From assembly GCA_963422465.1 (NCBI GenBank), contig OY730171.1:4360202-4424201 (forward strand): 64,000 nucleotides of DNA. Reading direction: 5' to 3'. This DNA comes from Lichina pygmaea (lineage: Eukaryota; Ascomycota; Lichinomycetes; Lichinales; Lichinaceae). This document shows positions 44,309 to 56,276 of the stretch, one piece after another. The translations under genes and the position numbers were made by a program. The notes beneath the pieces were generated by a model. That model made no database searches. It worked only from the letters and a program-made list of their open reading frames with translations, and was not told the origin of the DNA. Positions within the stretch are counted from its first letter, which is position 1. The number at the start of each line of letters is the position of its first letter.

Positions 44309-45098
44309 TGTGGCGAGGCTCAAAGGAGTTTGCGAGCCAGACTTGGGCGACTGATGATCACCGTCCAAGTCGAACCTGCAATTCTAGTGTGCGCTGCCGA
44401 GAGACTCGGACGACGGAATTCGAAATCAAATTGATGTTTGCGCACCTGGACCTCGAATGGAAATCCCACAGTGAATTTGTTCGAAAATTGAACACGTGCT
44501 CCGCTTACTAATGTGACAAGCTTACATAACATTTCATGTCACCTCGCTCTCTTCCAAAGCGTGTGAACATCGATTTAGACTCCAGCCGCGACAAAAGTAG
44601 TGCAGCATATCGACGCACAGCGTCGCGGGACAGCACTTCACATCTTCTGAGATGAACCTTCTCTCATTCATTTGGATGCAAAATCGACAACCTGATCTGT
44701 CTCAGCTCGGAACGACCCATATTTTCGGCTGAGCCCCTGACACGCTCGAACGAATCCTTCTCGTCGACTCACGGACACACACGACGCCAACCACGACTCT
44801 GTCGTGTCTTTCTGTTAGACCGGCCGGCCTGCAGCTGCGAAGATTTTTCCGCATCTATTCTGGGCACAGCGCCTCCTTCCTCGAGGCCTCGAAAGGATAG
44901 TGGTGGCGTCGGCGGTCGTTGAACGACTGCAGCCTTTTGCGGCTGTAGCCTTCCGAGCGACTGCTTAAGCTGCCGTACCTGCATTTACTTTCCGACCTTA
45001 GGCACGGTCATCTGAATACATTCTCAGATACCAAGCCCGAAGCCGTGCAATTCGATTTTGTTTTCCCAGCTGTTCTGTCCTACTAGGGCTGAAAGCCA
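44309..45098. promoter_or_regulatory. Divergent promoter region of MAK16 and MSS1
   Basis: Two housekeeping genes diverge from this 790-bp spacer. I see no clear TATA box or repeats. Nothing else is supported. Confidence 0.45.
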
Positions 45099-47123
45099 AT
45101 GCAAGCAGTCGAGCATCCGTCCCGGTTAGCAGTCGCACAGAGACTGCTAGGCCTAGGTCTGACGGAATCCTCGGTTCTTTCTCGCCTATGTCCTCAGCTG
45201 AAGAGGCTAGGCCCAGCTGCGGTGCCTTCGTTGATCCGACGTAGCCACATACAACAAAACGGGCATCACGTTGTAAGACGTCGGCTCAGCTACGAGCGCC
45301 ACCCCGCATCTCGTCCGCATGCTGCTGCTGGAGCCCATCACGATGCATCGATCTATGCCTTATCCTCGGCCCCTGGAGTTGCTGCAATCGCAGTGATCAG
45401 AATATCCGGCGAGGCGGCCGTGGAAGTAGGCCCTCCTCCGTGGACCGTGGCTTGTCTGCTTTTCCACCTGGACCTGACACAGCCTTGCGTTGCAGGTCTT
45501 CCGGGCCCTGTGCCCCGCCAAGGCTCTACCCGGAGCGCGGTCCGCCGTGGTGCGGACCCTGTACGACCCAGCCAAGGCTGCCGCCGTCGATGCCGTCCTG
45601 GACCCTGGTGCTCTGGTGCTATTCTTTCCAAAGCCGCATTCGGTGACGGGCGAAGATGTGCTCGAGCTCCATGTCCATGGTGGCCGTGCCGTGGTACAAG
45701 CCGTGCTGGCAGCCATCCCTCGAGCGTGCACGCCGCCGTCGTCTGGACGCATTCGGTATGCCGAACCGGGCGAGTTCACAAGGCGTGCATTCCTCAACGG
45801 TCGTCTGGACCTCACTCAGGTCGAGGCGCTCGGGGATACCTTGGCCGCCGTGACGGAGCAGCAGCGGCGCTTGTCCGTCCGAGGCACGGCCAGTAAGCTC
45901 GGCAAGACCTACGAGGCGTGGCGCCAGCTTCTGCTGGAAGCCCGAGGCGAGTTGGAAGCCCTGATCGACTTCTCTGAAGATCAGCACTTTGACGAGTCGC
46001 CAGCTGCGTTGGTCTCCTCCGTCGCTGCACTCGTAGGGAGCCTCAGGAGCCAGATCGGGGCGTACAGCGACAACGCAGTCAGAGGCGAGCTCCTACGGAA
46101 CGGCTTGGCGCTGTCTCTCCTCGGCGCACCCAACGTTGGCAAGAGCTCCCTGCTGAACCTGGTCCTCGGCAGGGAGGCGGCCATCGTGAGCGGCGAAGAG
46201 GGTACGACGCGGGATGTGATTGAGGTCGGGGTCGACATCGGTGGGTGGTACTGCAGACTCGTCGACATGGCCGGTCTTCGACGTGGCCGGCACAGCCACG
46301 ACGGCCGACGCAAAGAAGCAGCCACCGGGGAAGGGAAGGCGATCGGCGAGGTCGAATTGGAGGGCATCAGGCGCGCCCGCCAGAAGGCGCTAGATTCCGA
46401 TGTCGTCATCGTCGTCCTGTCGGTCGAACACGCCGGGTCAGGTGACGGTCAGACGTTCTTGCCCGTGAGTCGCGAAGTCATGGAAACGGCTGCCCGGTGC
46501 AGCGAGCGACCTGGACAGGCTGTCGTCGTCGTCGTCGTCAACAAGCTGGATCGGATGTCGTGCGAGGCACAGAAGCTGCCCGACCAGTGGATGCAGCAGA
46601 TCCAAGAGAGCCTCCCTAACCTGAGCCGAGACCGGATCTTTGGGGTGTCATGCAAAAGAGCGCACGAAGCCAGCTCCGACGACGCGGACGCGGGTCGAAT
46701 CCAGTCGTTCCTGAGCGGCCTTGTCCGGGTCTTCAAGGATCTGACCTCGCCCGCGACGCTGCAGGACGGCGAGAGGGCTGCCCATCCGCTCATGGCGGAT
46801 GCCTGGGAAGAGTCGCTCGGGGCCAGCAAGCGGCAGAAGATGCTCTTGGACGGGTGCCTCGGGCACCTGGACGGCTTCCTCCGTCACGTGACGCGGTCCG
46901 CTGACGGCGAGCCAAGCGTCGACGTCGTCGTCGCCGCGGAAAGTCTACGAGCGGCGGCCGAGTCACTGGGGAAGATCACAGGCAAAGGAGAGGCCGGTGA
47001 CGTAGAAGAGGTTTTGGGTGTCATTTTTGAGAGGTGAGCGAGCGCGCATCGACGTGCGATTGGAAACGCCAGAGGAAAACGACAGCTGAGATGGCCGGCA
47101 CCAGATACTGCGTCGGCAAATGA
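45099..47123 (+). CDS. MSS1: Mitochondrial tRNA modification GTPase (MnmE/TrmE family)
   Basis: Three exons (45099-45425, 45496-47033, 47105-47123; introns 70 and 71 bp) encode 627 residues. Mss1 with Mto1 makes the 5-carboxymethylaminomethyl group on wobble uridines of mitochondrial tRNAs. The first 75 residues are Arg/Leu/Ser-rich, like a mitochondrial targeting sequence. The N-domain shows ALSSAPGVAAIAVIRISGEA, ALVLFFPKPHSVTGEDVLEL-like text and AEPGEFTRRAFLNGRLDLTQ. The G domain has GAPNVGKSS (G1), EEGTTRDVIE (G2), DMAG (G3, usually DTAG) and NKLD (G4). The final 19-nt exon completes ER-YCVGK, the C-(I/V)-G-K end that carries the family's key cysteine. There is a charged insert (about 405-425). 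Confidence 0.9.
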
Positions 47124-47498
47124 ACTCCAACCCAATGCAAAAGCAGACATGCAAAGACCAAGATCCAACGCCCTGGAGCACACCCCCCGGGTGGTCTCCG
47201 TATGCAATGCCGAGGCTCCTGTCGCTCGCGCGATGCTCTGAACTCTATAGTGTCGAACCTTTTGTCTATCCCCACAAACGCCAAGACCGAGCACGCTATG
47301 CTTCCTTTCCATTCCCTTCCCCTTCCCCCGACGCTCAACGCAAGATTATTTCAGGATTGTTCGGCCGGCGAACAGTTGGCCGCCCTCGCAAGTCGCAATG
47401 CATCGCTATGCCCGGAAAAGAAGAAGGCGCTCAGAAGACCGTTGAAGAAACGCCGCAAATGCAGTTGGATGCACCGAGCCGGGGCGCATCTTTCGACT
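47124..47498. other. Intergenic between convergent frames
   Basis: This is the 3' flank of MSS1 and of the putative minus-strand repeat peptide. Nothing else is supported. Confidence 0.45.
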
Positions 47499-47729
47499 TC
47501 AGTTGTATCCGCCACGGCCCATGGCAACGAGCGCCGGCCCGCTGTATCCGTCTCGGCCCATGGCGACGAGGGCGGGTCCGTTGTATCCGTCTCGACCGCT
47601 GGCGGCCAGGACCGGTGCGCTGTATCCGTCTCGGCCCATGGCGACGAGCATCGGGGCGTTGTATCCGTCTCGGCCCATGGCGACCAGCATCGGGGCGTTG
47701 TATCCGTCTCGGCCCGCGCAGGCGACCAT
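47499..47729 (-). CDS. Putative small repeat peptide (76 aa), uncertain
   Basis: This minus-strand frame reads MVACAGRDGY and then five near-copies of a 13-residue unit (for example NAPMLVAMGRDGY), ending at GGYN. It has no signal peptide, dibasic sites or membrane segment. Upstream on the same strand are a TATA box (48161-48166), a CA/TC-rich leader and a possible leader intron (GTAGGCGC...TTTCAG between about 47805 and 47880). These support transcription in this direction. The array's 39-bp period keeps several other frames open too, so the coding frame is not proven. Confidence 0.35.
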   Translation of the reverse strand: MVACAGRDGYNAPMLVAMGRDGYNAPMLVAMGRDGYSAPVLAASGRDGYNGPALVAMGRDGYSGPALVAMGRGGYN

Positions 47730-47738
47730 CGTGTGTCT
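47505..47738. repeat. 39-bp minisatellite
   Basis: The word GTATCCG begins at 47505, 47544, 47583, 47622, 47661 and 47700, exactly 39 bp apart. Units vary at a few positions (GGCGACGAG, GGCGACCAG, GGCGGCCAG). Confidence 0.92.
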
Positions 47739-48160
47739 TGAGGAGGGCTCCCGGTGTGGTCTGGAGCGGATCTCTGGCGGCTCGACGGCGCAAAGCTCTG
47801 GGCTGAAAGTTACTCGGCGAGCGGGTCAGGAGGCGCGCCACGTGGAAGCAGGTCTCGACGAATTGAGTTTGCGCCTACCTCGAGGACGGGACAGAGAAGC
47901 AAGAGCCAAGAAGCAGCGGACGAGAACGTGTGCTGCGCCGGTGAGCGGTGTGGTGCGTGTCTCGGTGACCTGTTCGCAGATGCGCGGGTACGAAGATGAG
48001 TATTATACGTTCGAGTCTCCTCGGCCCTGATGAACGACTTGGGACTAAAGTATGGAGAGGCGCGAAGAGCAAGTCGAGCTGGTTGCGATGGTGTGATGGT
48101 GTGATGGAGTGATGGTGTGATGGGTTGATGGCCTTTCCAACGGTGTGGACGAGGGCCTGT

Positions 48161-48166
48161 TTTATA
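48161..48166 (-). promoter_or_regulatory. TATA box candidate
   Basis: Reads GATATAAAACAGG on minus, about 430 bp upstream of the repeat-peptide ATG. A short tandem repeat (GATGGTGTGATGGTGTGATGG, 48088-48131) lies between, in the presumed leader. Confidence 0.35.
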
Positions 48167-50252
48167 TCCAGAAGCGCATCCAGGACGGTCGAAGACCGGC
48201 TGTGGCACAACCCTCTCCGCCGAACACTCCGAAACGGCGGAAAGCAGAAAGCCATGACGCGATCAGAGTCCTGTCATCAGCGCGTGCCTGGACGCAGATG
48301 CCTGCGCACCTTGGGCTCGGGGCGTCAAGGCTACACCGGCGACCACGCTATGACTCTTCCGAGAGGGGACATGTCATTCAGCCTTGGGAGAGGAGGCGGG
48401 TGTGAGTGTGTGTGATACCGAATGTCCGGGCTGGCTCAGCGCCGGTCCATCCTTGTCTGACGGAGCTAGTCCTCGATGCGATTTGTCCCCTTGTCGTGCG
48501 CCAGGGGTCATCGTCGTGGCTCGAGCCTGGCACTGCCGCGATAAGATTCGGCCTCGCGTCAGACCGTCTAACTCGACCAGGCCATGCACTAGTCGCGGCA
48601 CGGCCGCTTTTGGAATTCTACAGTCCAAGAAAAGAATGCTTTGGGAAGTCGACGAGACCGAAGCGAGCGACGCTACGGCCCGTCAGGGCTAACGTCCCAG
48701 AAAAGGGACCTTTCGCTCTACGTACCGTCGCACAAGCTCCCAGTCTTCGAAGACAATGTTGGACACAATAGGGCTAGGCGGCCACCGTCCTTTCGGACCG
48801 GCACCGCTCGAGTGCTGCAGCCGGTTCTACGGCCGCCGCGGCTGCGGCTGCGGCTGCGGCGGCGTGGTGGTGGTGGCGGCGGTCACCGTCGCCGGCGTCG
48901 GGCCCTACAGACGTGCACGAATACGGCAAGGACGGTGACCGGACTGTTGGGTTCCACAAACCACGCGCGATCGATGGTGCCTGAATGCGCAAGCCACTCA
49001 TCACCTCCCCCTTCCCCCCCGGCCCCACACCCCCCTCCCATCCACACTGAGACCCACAAGGCGGGGTGGGACGAAGTCAGAGCCACAAACATCTTTAGCT
49101 TCTAGCGCGCTTCGATCGCAGAACCGGGCCATTCACCGTCGACGAGGCGACATAATCAGCAAGCATCGGCGCTGGGAGGCTCGAGACGGGCAGCACAGCC
49201 CGGTCTGATGAGAGATCGAGATGCGACAAAGAGTTCCCAGGTCTCGGTAGCGGACGACCGATGCCGCACGCGGGGGCGGAGAGAAAGTGAACCCGAAACG
49301 CGCAAAACTCTCCGGACGACGGTCCGTGCTCAGGTCCGGTCTTCTCCCTCTCGCGGCGACGACCCGAAGCGGTCGCAGCACGGTCAGACCATCGAGGTAG
49401 CAGCTGAGAACACAGCTACTCCGTAACTGTGTGCTGGGGCTAGATCCAGTATCGGCATTGGCCCGCCGATGACGCAACGAAGCCTCGCACCGTTGTCATC
49501 CCGCACGGCCGTCAAGGCCAATGGATGGAACCATTGGACAAGGCGAGGAGGGTCCAGCGCAGGAGATGCCAGTCGACCGTGGCGGTGCACCGGCCAAACC
49601 AAACGAAAAGAAAGCCAACTGTACTGGCGTACCGGTACGGAGTACGACCATGTCCACTCGTACTGCCCGAACGACCTAGTGTGCTGCATCAGCGCCGACA
49701 TGAACACACGCCGCAGCGTCATCGTCGGAAAAGAAGCGCAGGCGCGGTACGTAGGTACGTGTCTACGTCTCGAACTCGTACGTACCGAGTCTCCGACAAG
49801 CAAAAAGCAGCGGCGTAATTCTGACATTCTCACACCGAAAGCCTGGTCGGACAAGACGACCGCATCTCTCATCTGTCCACGTCGGTTGGCAGGCCGTGAG
49901 CGCAACGACCAAGGCAATGCGATTAGAAAATCGGTGACAGCGTTGGTGGCACCTTTGCTCGAACAGAGCTACGACTCCAACGACGAAGGCACCGAGTCAA
50001 GGCCTTCAGGCAGTCATTTGGTGCTATGCCGCGCCACGATTCATCTCCAGGTCAGCTATGCACGGGCATGACTCAGTCAGGCCACTCGACTTGGGGGGGG
50101 GGGGGGGGGGAAGAAGGGGGGTGAACTCCTCTACAGTACCACGACAGACGTGTCAATCCTTTGCCCTACAGTACGTATCTCACGGACTGATTAAGATACA
50201 GGTATCTGTCCGGCAGAGCCATCTTATTTTTAGGAAATTTGCAGGTTCAAAA

Positions 50253-50717
50253 ATATACCGGACAATTACTGCGGTACCCCCCACTATGCAGATTTCTTAC
50301 TCCAGTGCCCCCTTATAATTTCGATGCCCCCTCGGTACATGTATTTTGGCGAGACCCTCGATATAAAGCTAGGTATCTCTTCAACCGACACAGCTCATGG
50401 CTGTCATAAGTCCTCAAGGTATCACGCACCACATGATATCAAGTCAGATTTTTTTCTCAGTCGCATCAAATGCTTAGCTCTACGCTCATCAAGTCAGAAC
50501 TCATCTTTGAAGTCACAAGTGGTATTTTTGGGGGGGTGGGGACTTGTCAGTGGTGTAAGGTTGCTCGGTCGGGTGGCTGATGCCTCAAAAGTTTAGGAGT
50601 ACTTAACATTACAAGGGTCTGCCACGAACTTATAAGTACCTTGCTAAGCGAGGGGGGCAATTGAAGTAAGAGGGAACCTGCATACTGGGGGGTACGGCAG
50701 TAATTGTCCGAAATATA
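50253..50717. repeat. Inverted repeat, MITE-like element
   Basis: Arms of about 60 bp at 50253-50312 and 50653-50717 are imperfect inverted copies: the left reads CGGACAATTACTGCGGTACC...TATGCAGATTTC and the right, reversed, CGGACAATTACTGCCGTACC...TATGCAGGTTCC. They flank about 340 bp that codes for nothing I recognise. The size and structure suit a non-autonomous DNA transposon remnant. Confidence 0.5.
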
Positions 50718-52098
50718 CGGAAGAGACGACGGTAATCTTTTTCCGGTGTGCGAGTACGTACCGTCTTCTCTCCGATGCTTACGTACGTAACGTACTCACT
50801 CGCCCAGCTTGCAGATAGCTGACTCACCAAGCCAAATCCCTGATGGGAGCCTAGCACTGCCCATCCACCAGGGAGTCGGTCATTCTTCCAGGACATGGGC
50901 CTCCTCAGCAGGATCTGAGCGGGCAAGATGCTTGTGAGGGCATCATCATCATCATCAGTCGGCCCCCGGTGACGACATTTGATATTTCGGACGGTCTGTC
51001 GGTTGGACCGTCACACAACTAACTTTTCGTGACAGATGTGTGGGCCCCCCCTCCCTTCCCTTTCCTCCTAAGTGGTCTTCGAAAGATGATGAACAGGCCG
51101 CCGTGGCCGCCGTGGCCGCCGGCGGCAACACCTCGAGAAGTGTCGCACAGGGATGCCCAGCCGCGGCGGCAGGGGGTCTCGCCACCAACCAACATGCACG
51201 TGGCAGCCACTCTCCTGTTTAATCCCTTCTTGTACTAGCTAGCTACTGCAGCTAGCTGTGAAATTCTGCCATGCCAGCTGCGACCAAAAAAAAAAAGGGG
51301 AGAGGGGGGGGGGGGGGGAAGGACAGGGAAGCTGCAGAACATGACTATTTTGTTCTGTGGCAGTGCACAGCGGTCATAGTCCCGGTTGTGATCATGTTCA
51401 CGGCCAGGGTCGTTACTAGGTGGATGAATCGAGTCTTTGTTCTCACTTGTTGGTATTACTATGTCACGGTACGGAACAGCATGCGAAGCTGATGAATGGC
51501 TTTGCACAAGGCACAAGTCGCCGGCCGACAGGGGTGGCGGGGATGAGTCACCTGACTGAGAACCAGGGAATGTTTGATGCGTGCAGCAGCGTCTTCCGAC
51601 AGTCGCACCCCACGATGTTGGGTTGGGTTGGGGTTGAGTTGGGTTTGAGTTGGGTTGGGCTGGGTTGGCAACTCGCCTTCACGCAGCATCGTCGTTGGGT
51701 TGGCGGCGTTGAGGACGACCAGCGCCGTCGTGCACGGAATTACAATGACGGCGTCGAGGGCCCCCTGGGGGCGTGGAACTTCAAGGTGAGTGCCCTCGAC
51801 AGATCTGAGCCGTCAACATACGTCGCAGACGAGCCCGATGCCCTGGTCTCTCGTGTCCCTTTGCTCCTCGATCGCCGGTGAGACCCGAGAGGTCTCGCCA
51901 CCAAGAACGGGACATGCTCAACGCCTGTTAGGTCAGCAGTCCAGGGTAGGACGGCGGAATCCTTCAGAAGGGCCTTGAAACGAAACACAGGCGCCGCGTG
52001 CGCCATGGCCACACCTTGTTCGATCCCCCCCCCCCAGGGGTCGTCGGTGCCTTGCGATACCCCGATTCCCTTGCGCCCACTGCAAATTGCTCTGACCG

Positions 52099-52992
52099 TT
52101 ATTGGAGACTGGATCGCAACTGCAGACGATCGACAAGGTTGAAACGCCGCTGCCCCTCCCCGTTTGCGTCAACTTCCTCGTCGTCGTCGCCATCGTCGTC
52201 GTCGTCGCTGTCATCACGGAACCCTTCCTCGAGATCCCGACTTAGCCGGCGCTCGGTCTCGCCGAGATTGCTGCGTCGTCGCTCCAGCGCTTCTCGACGA
52301 TCGGAGTCGATGTCGAGTCCCATCATGTGCTCTCCCTCCTCGTCACCGAACGCAACACCACCACCGCCGCCGCCTCTTCCTCGAGCCCGACCGACATGAC
52401 GATGATAATCATCGTCATCATCATCCTCGTCATCGTCGACCGACATCGTTGCCCCTCCGTCGAATCTCGCTCCGGCCCGGCCGTGGTTGGTCCATGCCGA
52501 CGGTAAGATCAACAGTCTCAGCGCTTCACCGACGCGCTGCCGCAGCGACGTCGTGTCGACCGCCAGGCTCTGCAGAGGCAGGTATTGGTGGTAGCGGCTG
52601 CGGTATCGGCGGATCACCGGCACGATGACGTAGGAGAGTACGACGTAGAGCGTCAAGGAGATGACGGCCGGTATGAGTATAGTCTAACAGTTGTGAATTC
52701 GAGCAGATGTTACATACAAAAGTTAGTCGTGCACGTTGGTCTTCCTTCCGTCTTTCGCGCCTCGTGACAATAGTTGCTCGACGATGGAGATTATGATTGT
52801 CATGATTGGTTCGAGCACAGGGCCTGCCTTGTGGCTTCTCCCCCTCCTCCTACTCCTCCTCCTTTTCTTGTCCTTTTTCTTGTTCTCCTCGTTGCTATGT
52901 CTGAGATGCTCGCGACGCAACGCGAAAGGATAAAAACAAAGAAAAATACATATTCATGATCGTACCTTCAGAAGGTCCACGAGTCGACTCAT
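52099..52992 (-). CDS. Small membrane-anchored protein of unknown function
   Basis: Two exons (52966-52992, 27 nt; 52099-52683) give 203 residues with a 282-bp intron, the longest in the window. The N-terminus MSRLVDLLK joins TILIPAVISLTLYVVLSYVI, a single membrane helix at about 10-32, followed by VPVIRRYRSRYHQYLPL. A Gly-rich and acidic region follows (DDDEDDDDDDYH, GRGGGGGG), then RRLSRDLEEGFRDDSDDDDD and an acidic end. I recall similar uncharacterised proteins in other Pezizomycotina with the SRDLEEGFRDDS motif; no function is known. The first exon is inferred from that resemblance and the phase. Confidence 0.65.
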
Positions 52993-54917
52993 GGCCGTCG
53001 TCGTCGTTGTCGTCAACGATGAAGAGGAGGAGGAGGAGGCGGTGCTGATGGTAAGATGGCCGGATGGGTGATGACAAAGTCGACCTATTTCGTCAGTCGT
53101 CAATTATCGGCTGGTCAACATGTCGATATGGCGCGACCAAAACTACCGAGCAATGGCAGTTGGTGATACTGGCAATTTCGACGCCGGCGTAGGCCATTCA
53201 GAAGAAGAAAGAAGGTGAAGAAGGAGGAGGAGGAGCAAAGACGAGGGGAGGCGCTTTGATGGCTTACTTGTCTTACTCGTTCGTGCGCATTACGTAAGAC
53301 ATACCGTGCTGTATCTGAAACACTGATACGTAGGATGGAGAACGAAGGGGGGAATTAAAAAAAGATTTGATGTCGAAGTTGATTGGTACATCTTATAAGA
53401 TGGTGTTTGTGGATGTCATAAGTGATGGTGCCGAAGGTGGTGTACCGTAGCAGAAGTGCCGACGAGGGAAAGTCACGTGATACCTGAATGAATGTCACTT
53501 TTGGAGAAATCACGACACCCAATCTGATATTGCCAAATGTGATAGTGTAGGCATGCTGGGGTAGTTACCTTCATAGTCACAGATCAGTCAGCCAACAAGC
53601 AGTATTACTTGAACGTAATATGTAATACGTACTTCGTACAAGCAGACGTTCATCGGTCCTCAGATCATCCCCATCGACAACTTTCGGCTGAGTGAGAAGC
53701 CTAGCCAAAGATTAATCTTGATATTGAGCCAATGAAAAAGGGTTCTTCTGGCGAATTACAGAAAAAGAATTAGAACTTTTGATGATCAAGTGACATCCGA
53801 GTCGAGGTTGGAAAACCCTGACCGTTGACCAGTGGGCACTCAAGGGAAAGTGGGTCAGGAACAGTACTTTTAGTAGTGTTCGAAAATTCTGGGCCAATCA
53901 ACGCTGTGTCGCCGCGTGGTGTGGTTCTTGACTTATGGCAATGATTTGAACTCCTTTCAACCATCGACCAATCAGAACACGACACAGCCATGGTCGACCA
54001 ATCCTTTGCCGTTCACGCTGTCGGCCCCCACGCGCCACGCATCACATCACAGGGGAAAAACAGATCAGGTGACCCCGGTCAGATCTCGAGGGCCGCTGGA
54101 TCATGATCCCCTTTTGTCCTCTTGGTTGCTTTTTTACCCGCCGCGTACGGCTCACGGCAACGAATGTTCACGCTCGTTCGTTCCTGGACGAGATCCGGAA
54201 GACCAGGGAAAGGAGAGAGGGAAGATACAGCTCCGAGCGGACAGGGAGAAGAGAGGCAGAAAGAGGGACGGAGAGAGAGGCACGGATCAAAGTCGGCCGA
54301 TATCCCCAGATATCCGAAAGCCGTCCCACGAGAGCGGGGAAGAAGACCGATACGAACGAGAAAGGGAGAAGCCACGAGAGCGCTTGTTACCCGAGTCGCT
54401 GTCAAGCTCAGAATCGGCATTTGCGTGGTGAGTTGCGGCTGTGGGAGGGAATCGATATGGTCAGATGCGAGCGGCTTTTATGTGCCTTCCTCAAGCGGGC
54501 ATCTTCGGAGCACCTGAACCCTCGTTTGCACGCGTGGCCGTGGGCCCTGCCTGTGCGTCGTCGTTGTCGAGTTGTCACGGCCGCTGATGGATGATGGTGT
54601 AACAATGTACAGGACCCTGCGTTCCCTGACGCATCAGGACGTTGTTGTCGTTCTTCAGGGCGTGTCGCGTCGACAGCTCCATCGAGCATGAGGCTCGAGT
54701 GGCTCGGGACTGCAGGAGCGGCCAGGCCATGAAGAGACTCGTGTCTCGACGACGGTCACACTCATCGTCATCACGTTCGTTGCCAGCGTTGTCGTTATTT
54801 CCCCTCGATATCACTGCTGCCCCCACCGACCGCCGTCGTCGTCGGCCAAGCAGACCTAGACGGTACCGCTGGTCGGACGGCATTGGCTGAGACGTCGTCG
54901 AGCTTGGTCGCAGCAGG
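52993..54917. other. Intergenic, 1.9 kb, formin upstream region
   Basis: No gene is supported. The left part is the promoter of the membrane-anchored protein; GAGG and GGA runs lie at 53024-53040 and 53223-53240, and a GGAGAGAGGG-type purine tract spans 54205-54380. The right part should hold the formin promoter. Confidence 0.5.
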
Positions 54918-56244
54918 ATGCCGGTTTCCATCCCCTTCGACAATGGCAAGGCCCGTCAGTCGTCCGCCGGGAAGTTCTTCTCCCGCGCGAAGCTGCACAT
55001 GGATCGGTCCTCGGATCGGAAGAGCTCCAACGACCAGGGCCTCACGCCGGACTCGGCCAGCGTCGGCGGCAGCAGCATCGGCTCCAAGGGTTCTCGACGG
55101 ACCCACCGCTCCTCCATCACCTCCATCTCGGACCCGGACCGGCCCGGCTCGCCCGAGCACGACCAGTCGGGGCCGTCCGCGACCGCCGGCGTCATCGCCT
55201 CGATCCCCTACGACAGCGTCCCCGAGCATGGCCGCACCCCCATCCCGGTCGACTACCTCCACCGCGGAGATCAGAAGCCGTGGCGGGAACCGCTGCCGCA
55301 CCGCCTGAACAGCGGCCCTACGGACTATCATCAGTACCCCGCCATCGGTACGCACCCGACCGGCCCTCGACCGCCACCGCCGCCCTCGACCGCCAGCGCG
55401 CCACCACCGCCGGGGTACCGCGTCGGCAACGGCGCACCCTCCGGCGCCGTGAGCTCGGCGCCGACCGTCGACTCGTACCCGTCGTACTTCGTCCCGCGTA
55501 CCTCCTTCGACCAGGCCAGCATCCATTCGTCTCGGTCCTCCGCGACGCGCGAGTCGAGCGTCTTCCCCTCGGGCAACTCGTCCCACACCGCCGTCGCGTC
55601 GTCGTCCCATCTCGATCCCAACGCCCTCGCGCCCACGACGTCGCGCTCGTCGGTCGCGTCTAGGCATTCGCAGTATCCACCGGCCTTTGCCGCCGCCGCC
55701 GCCGCCGCCGCCGCCGCCTCCTCCTCCTTCTCCTTCTCGTCCTCCGGCCCAAACTCCTCGACCGCCTCTTTCCACGCCGATGGCTTCTACCTGCCGCGAC
55801 CGGCCGACGACCGCGTCGTCGAGGAGCAGTTCCTGGCCCTCATGCAGAAACGAGGCTCGCAGAACATCCCCGAGCAGGCTCGCCGCCAGATGCTGGCCTA
55901 CCCGGCCGCGAAGAAGTGGACCCTGATCTACCAGGACCGCCTGACCGAGTGGCAGAGCGAACGGAAGCGACGCACGCACGCCCGCCAGACCGTCATCGGC
56001 GCCGACGGCCTCCCCGTGTTCCTCGGCCGAGCCGACGAGGACGGCAGCCCGGAGTGGTACGTGCGCAAGGTCCTCGACGACACCATCACGGCCAAGCAGC
56101 TGTCCAGCCTGGGCGTCAGCCTGCGGACCCAGCCCATCGGCTGGGTCAAGAGCTTCGTCGAGGCTCAGGGCCAGATCGCCCTGAGCACCTTGCTGACCAA
56201 GATCGGCCGCCGCCAGGCTCGAGGGCCGGCGCCGGTGCCGATGC

Positions 56245-56276
<32 letters not shown>

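Larger units (their letters stand above)
47739..52098. other. 4.3-kb gene-poor region
   Basis: Apart from the elements listed separately, I can support no gene here. It holds a G tract (50093-50110), A- and G-runs (51287-51318), a GGGTTGGGTTGG-type repeat (51617-51665), a C run (about 52026-52035) and CGG/CTG-rich sequence at 48835-48900. GTACG words cluster at 49628-49650, 49747-49795 and 50755-50795. The minus frame 49384-49917 is long but featureless. Confidence 0.5.

Noticed and set aside
49384-49917. 177-codon minus frame in the gene-poor region
   Set aside because: No recognisable feature, and GTAC words of the spacer type occur inside it.
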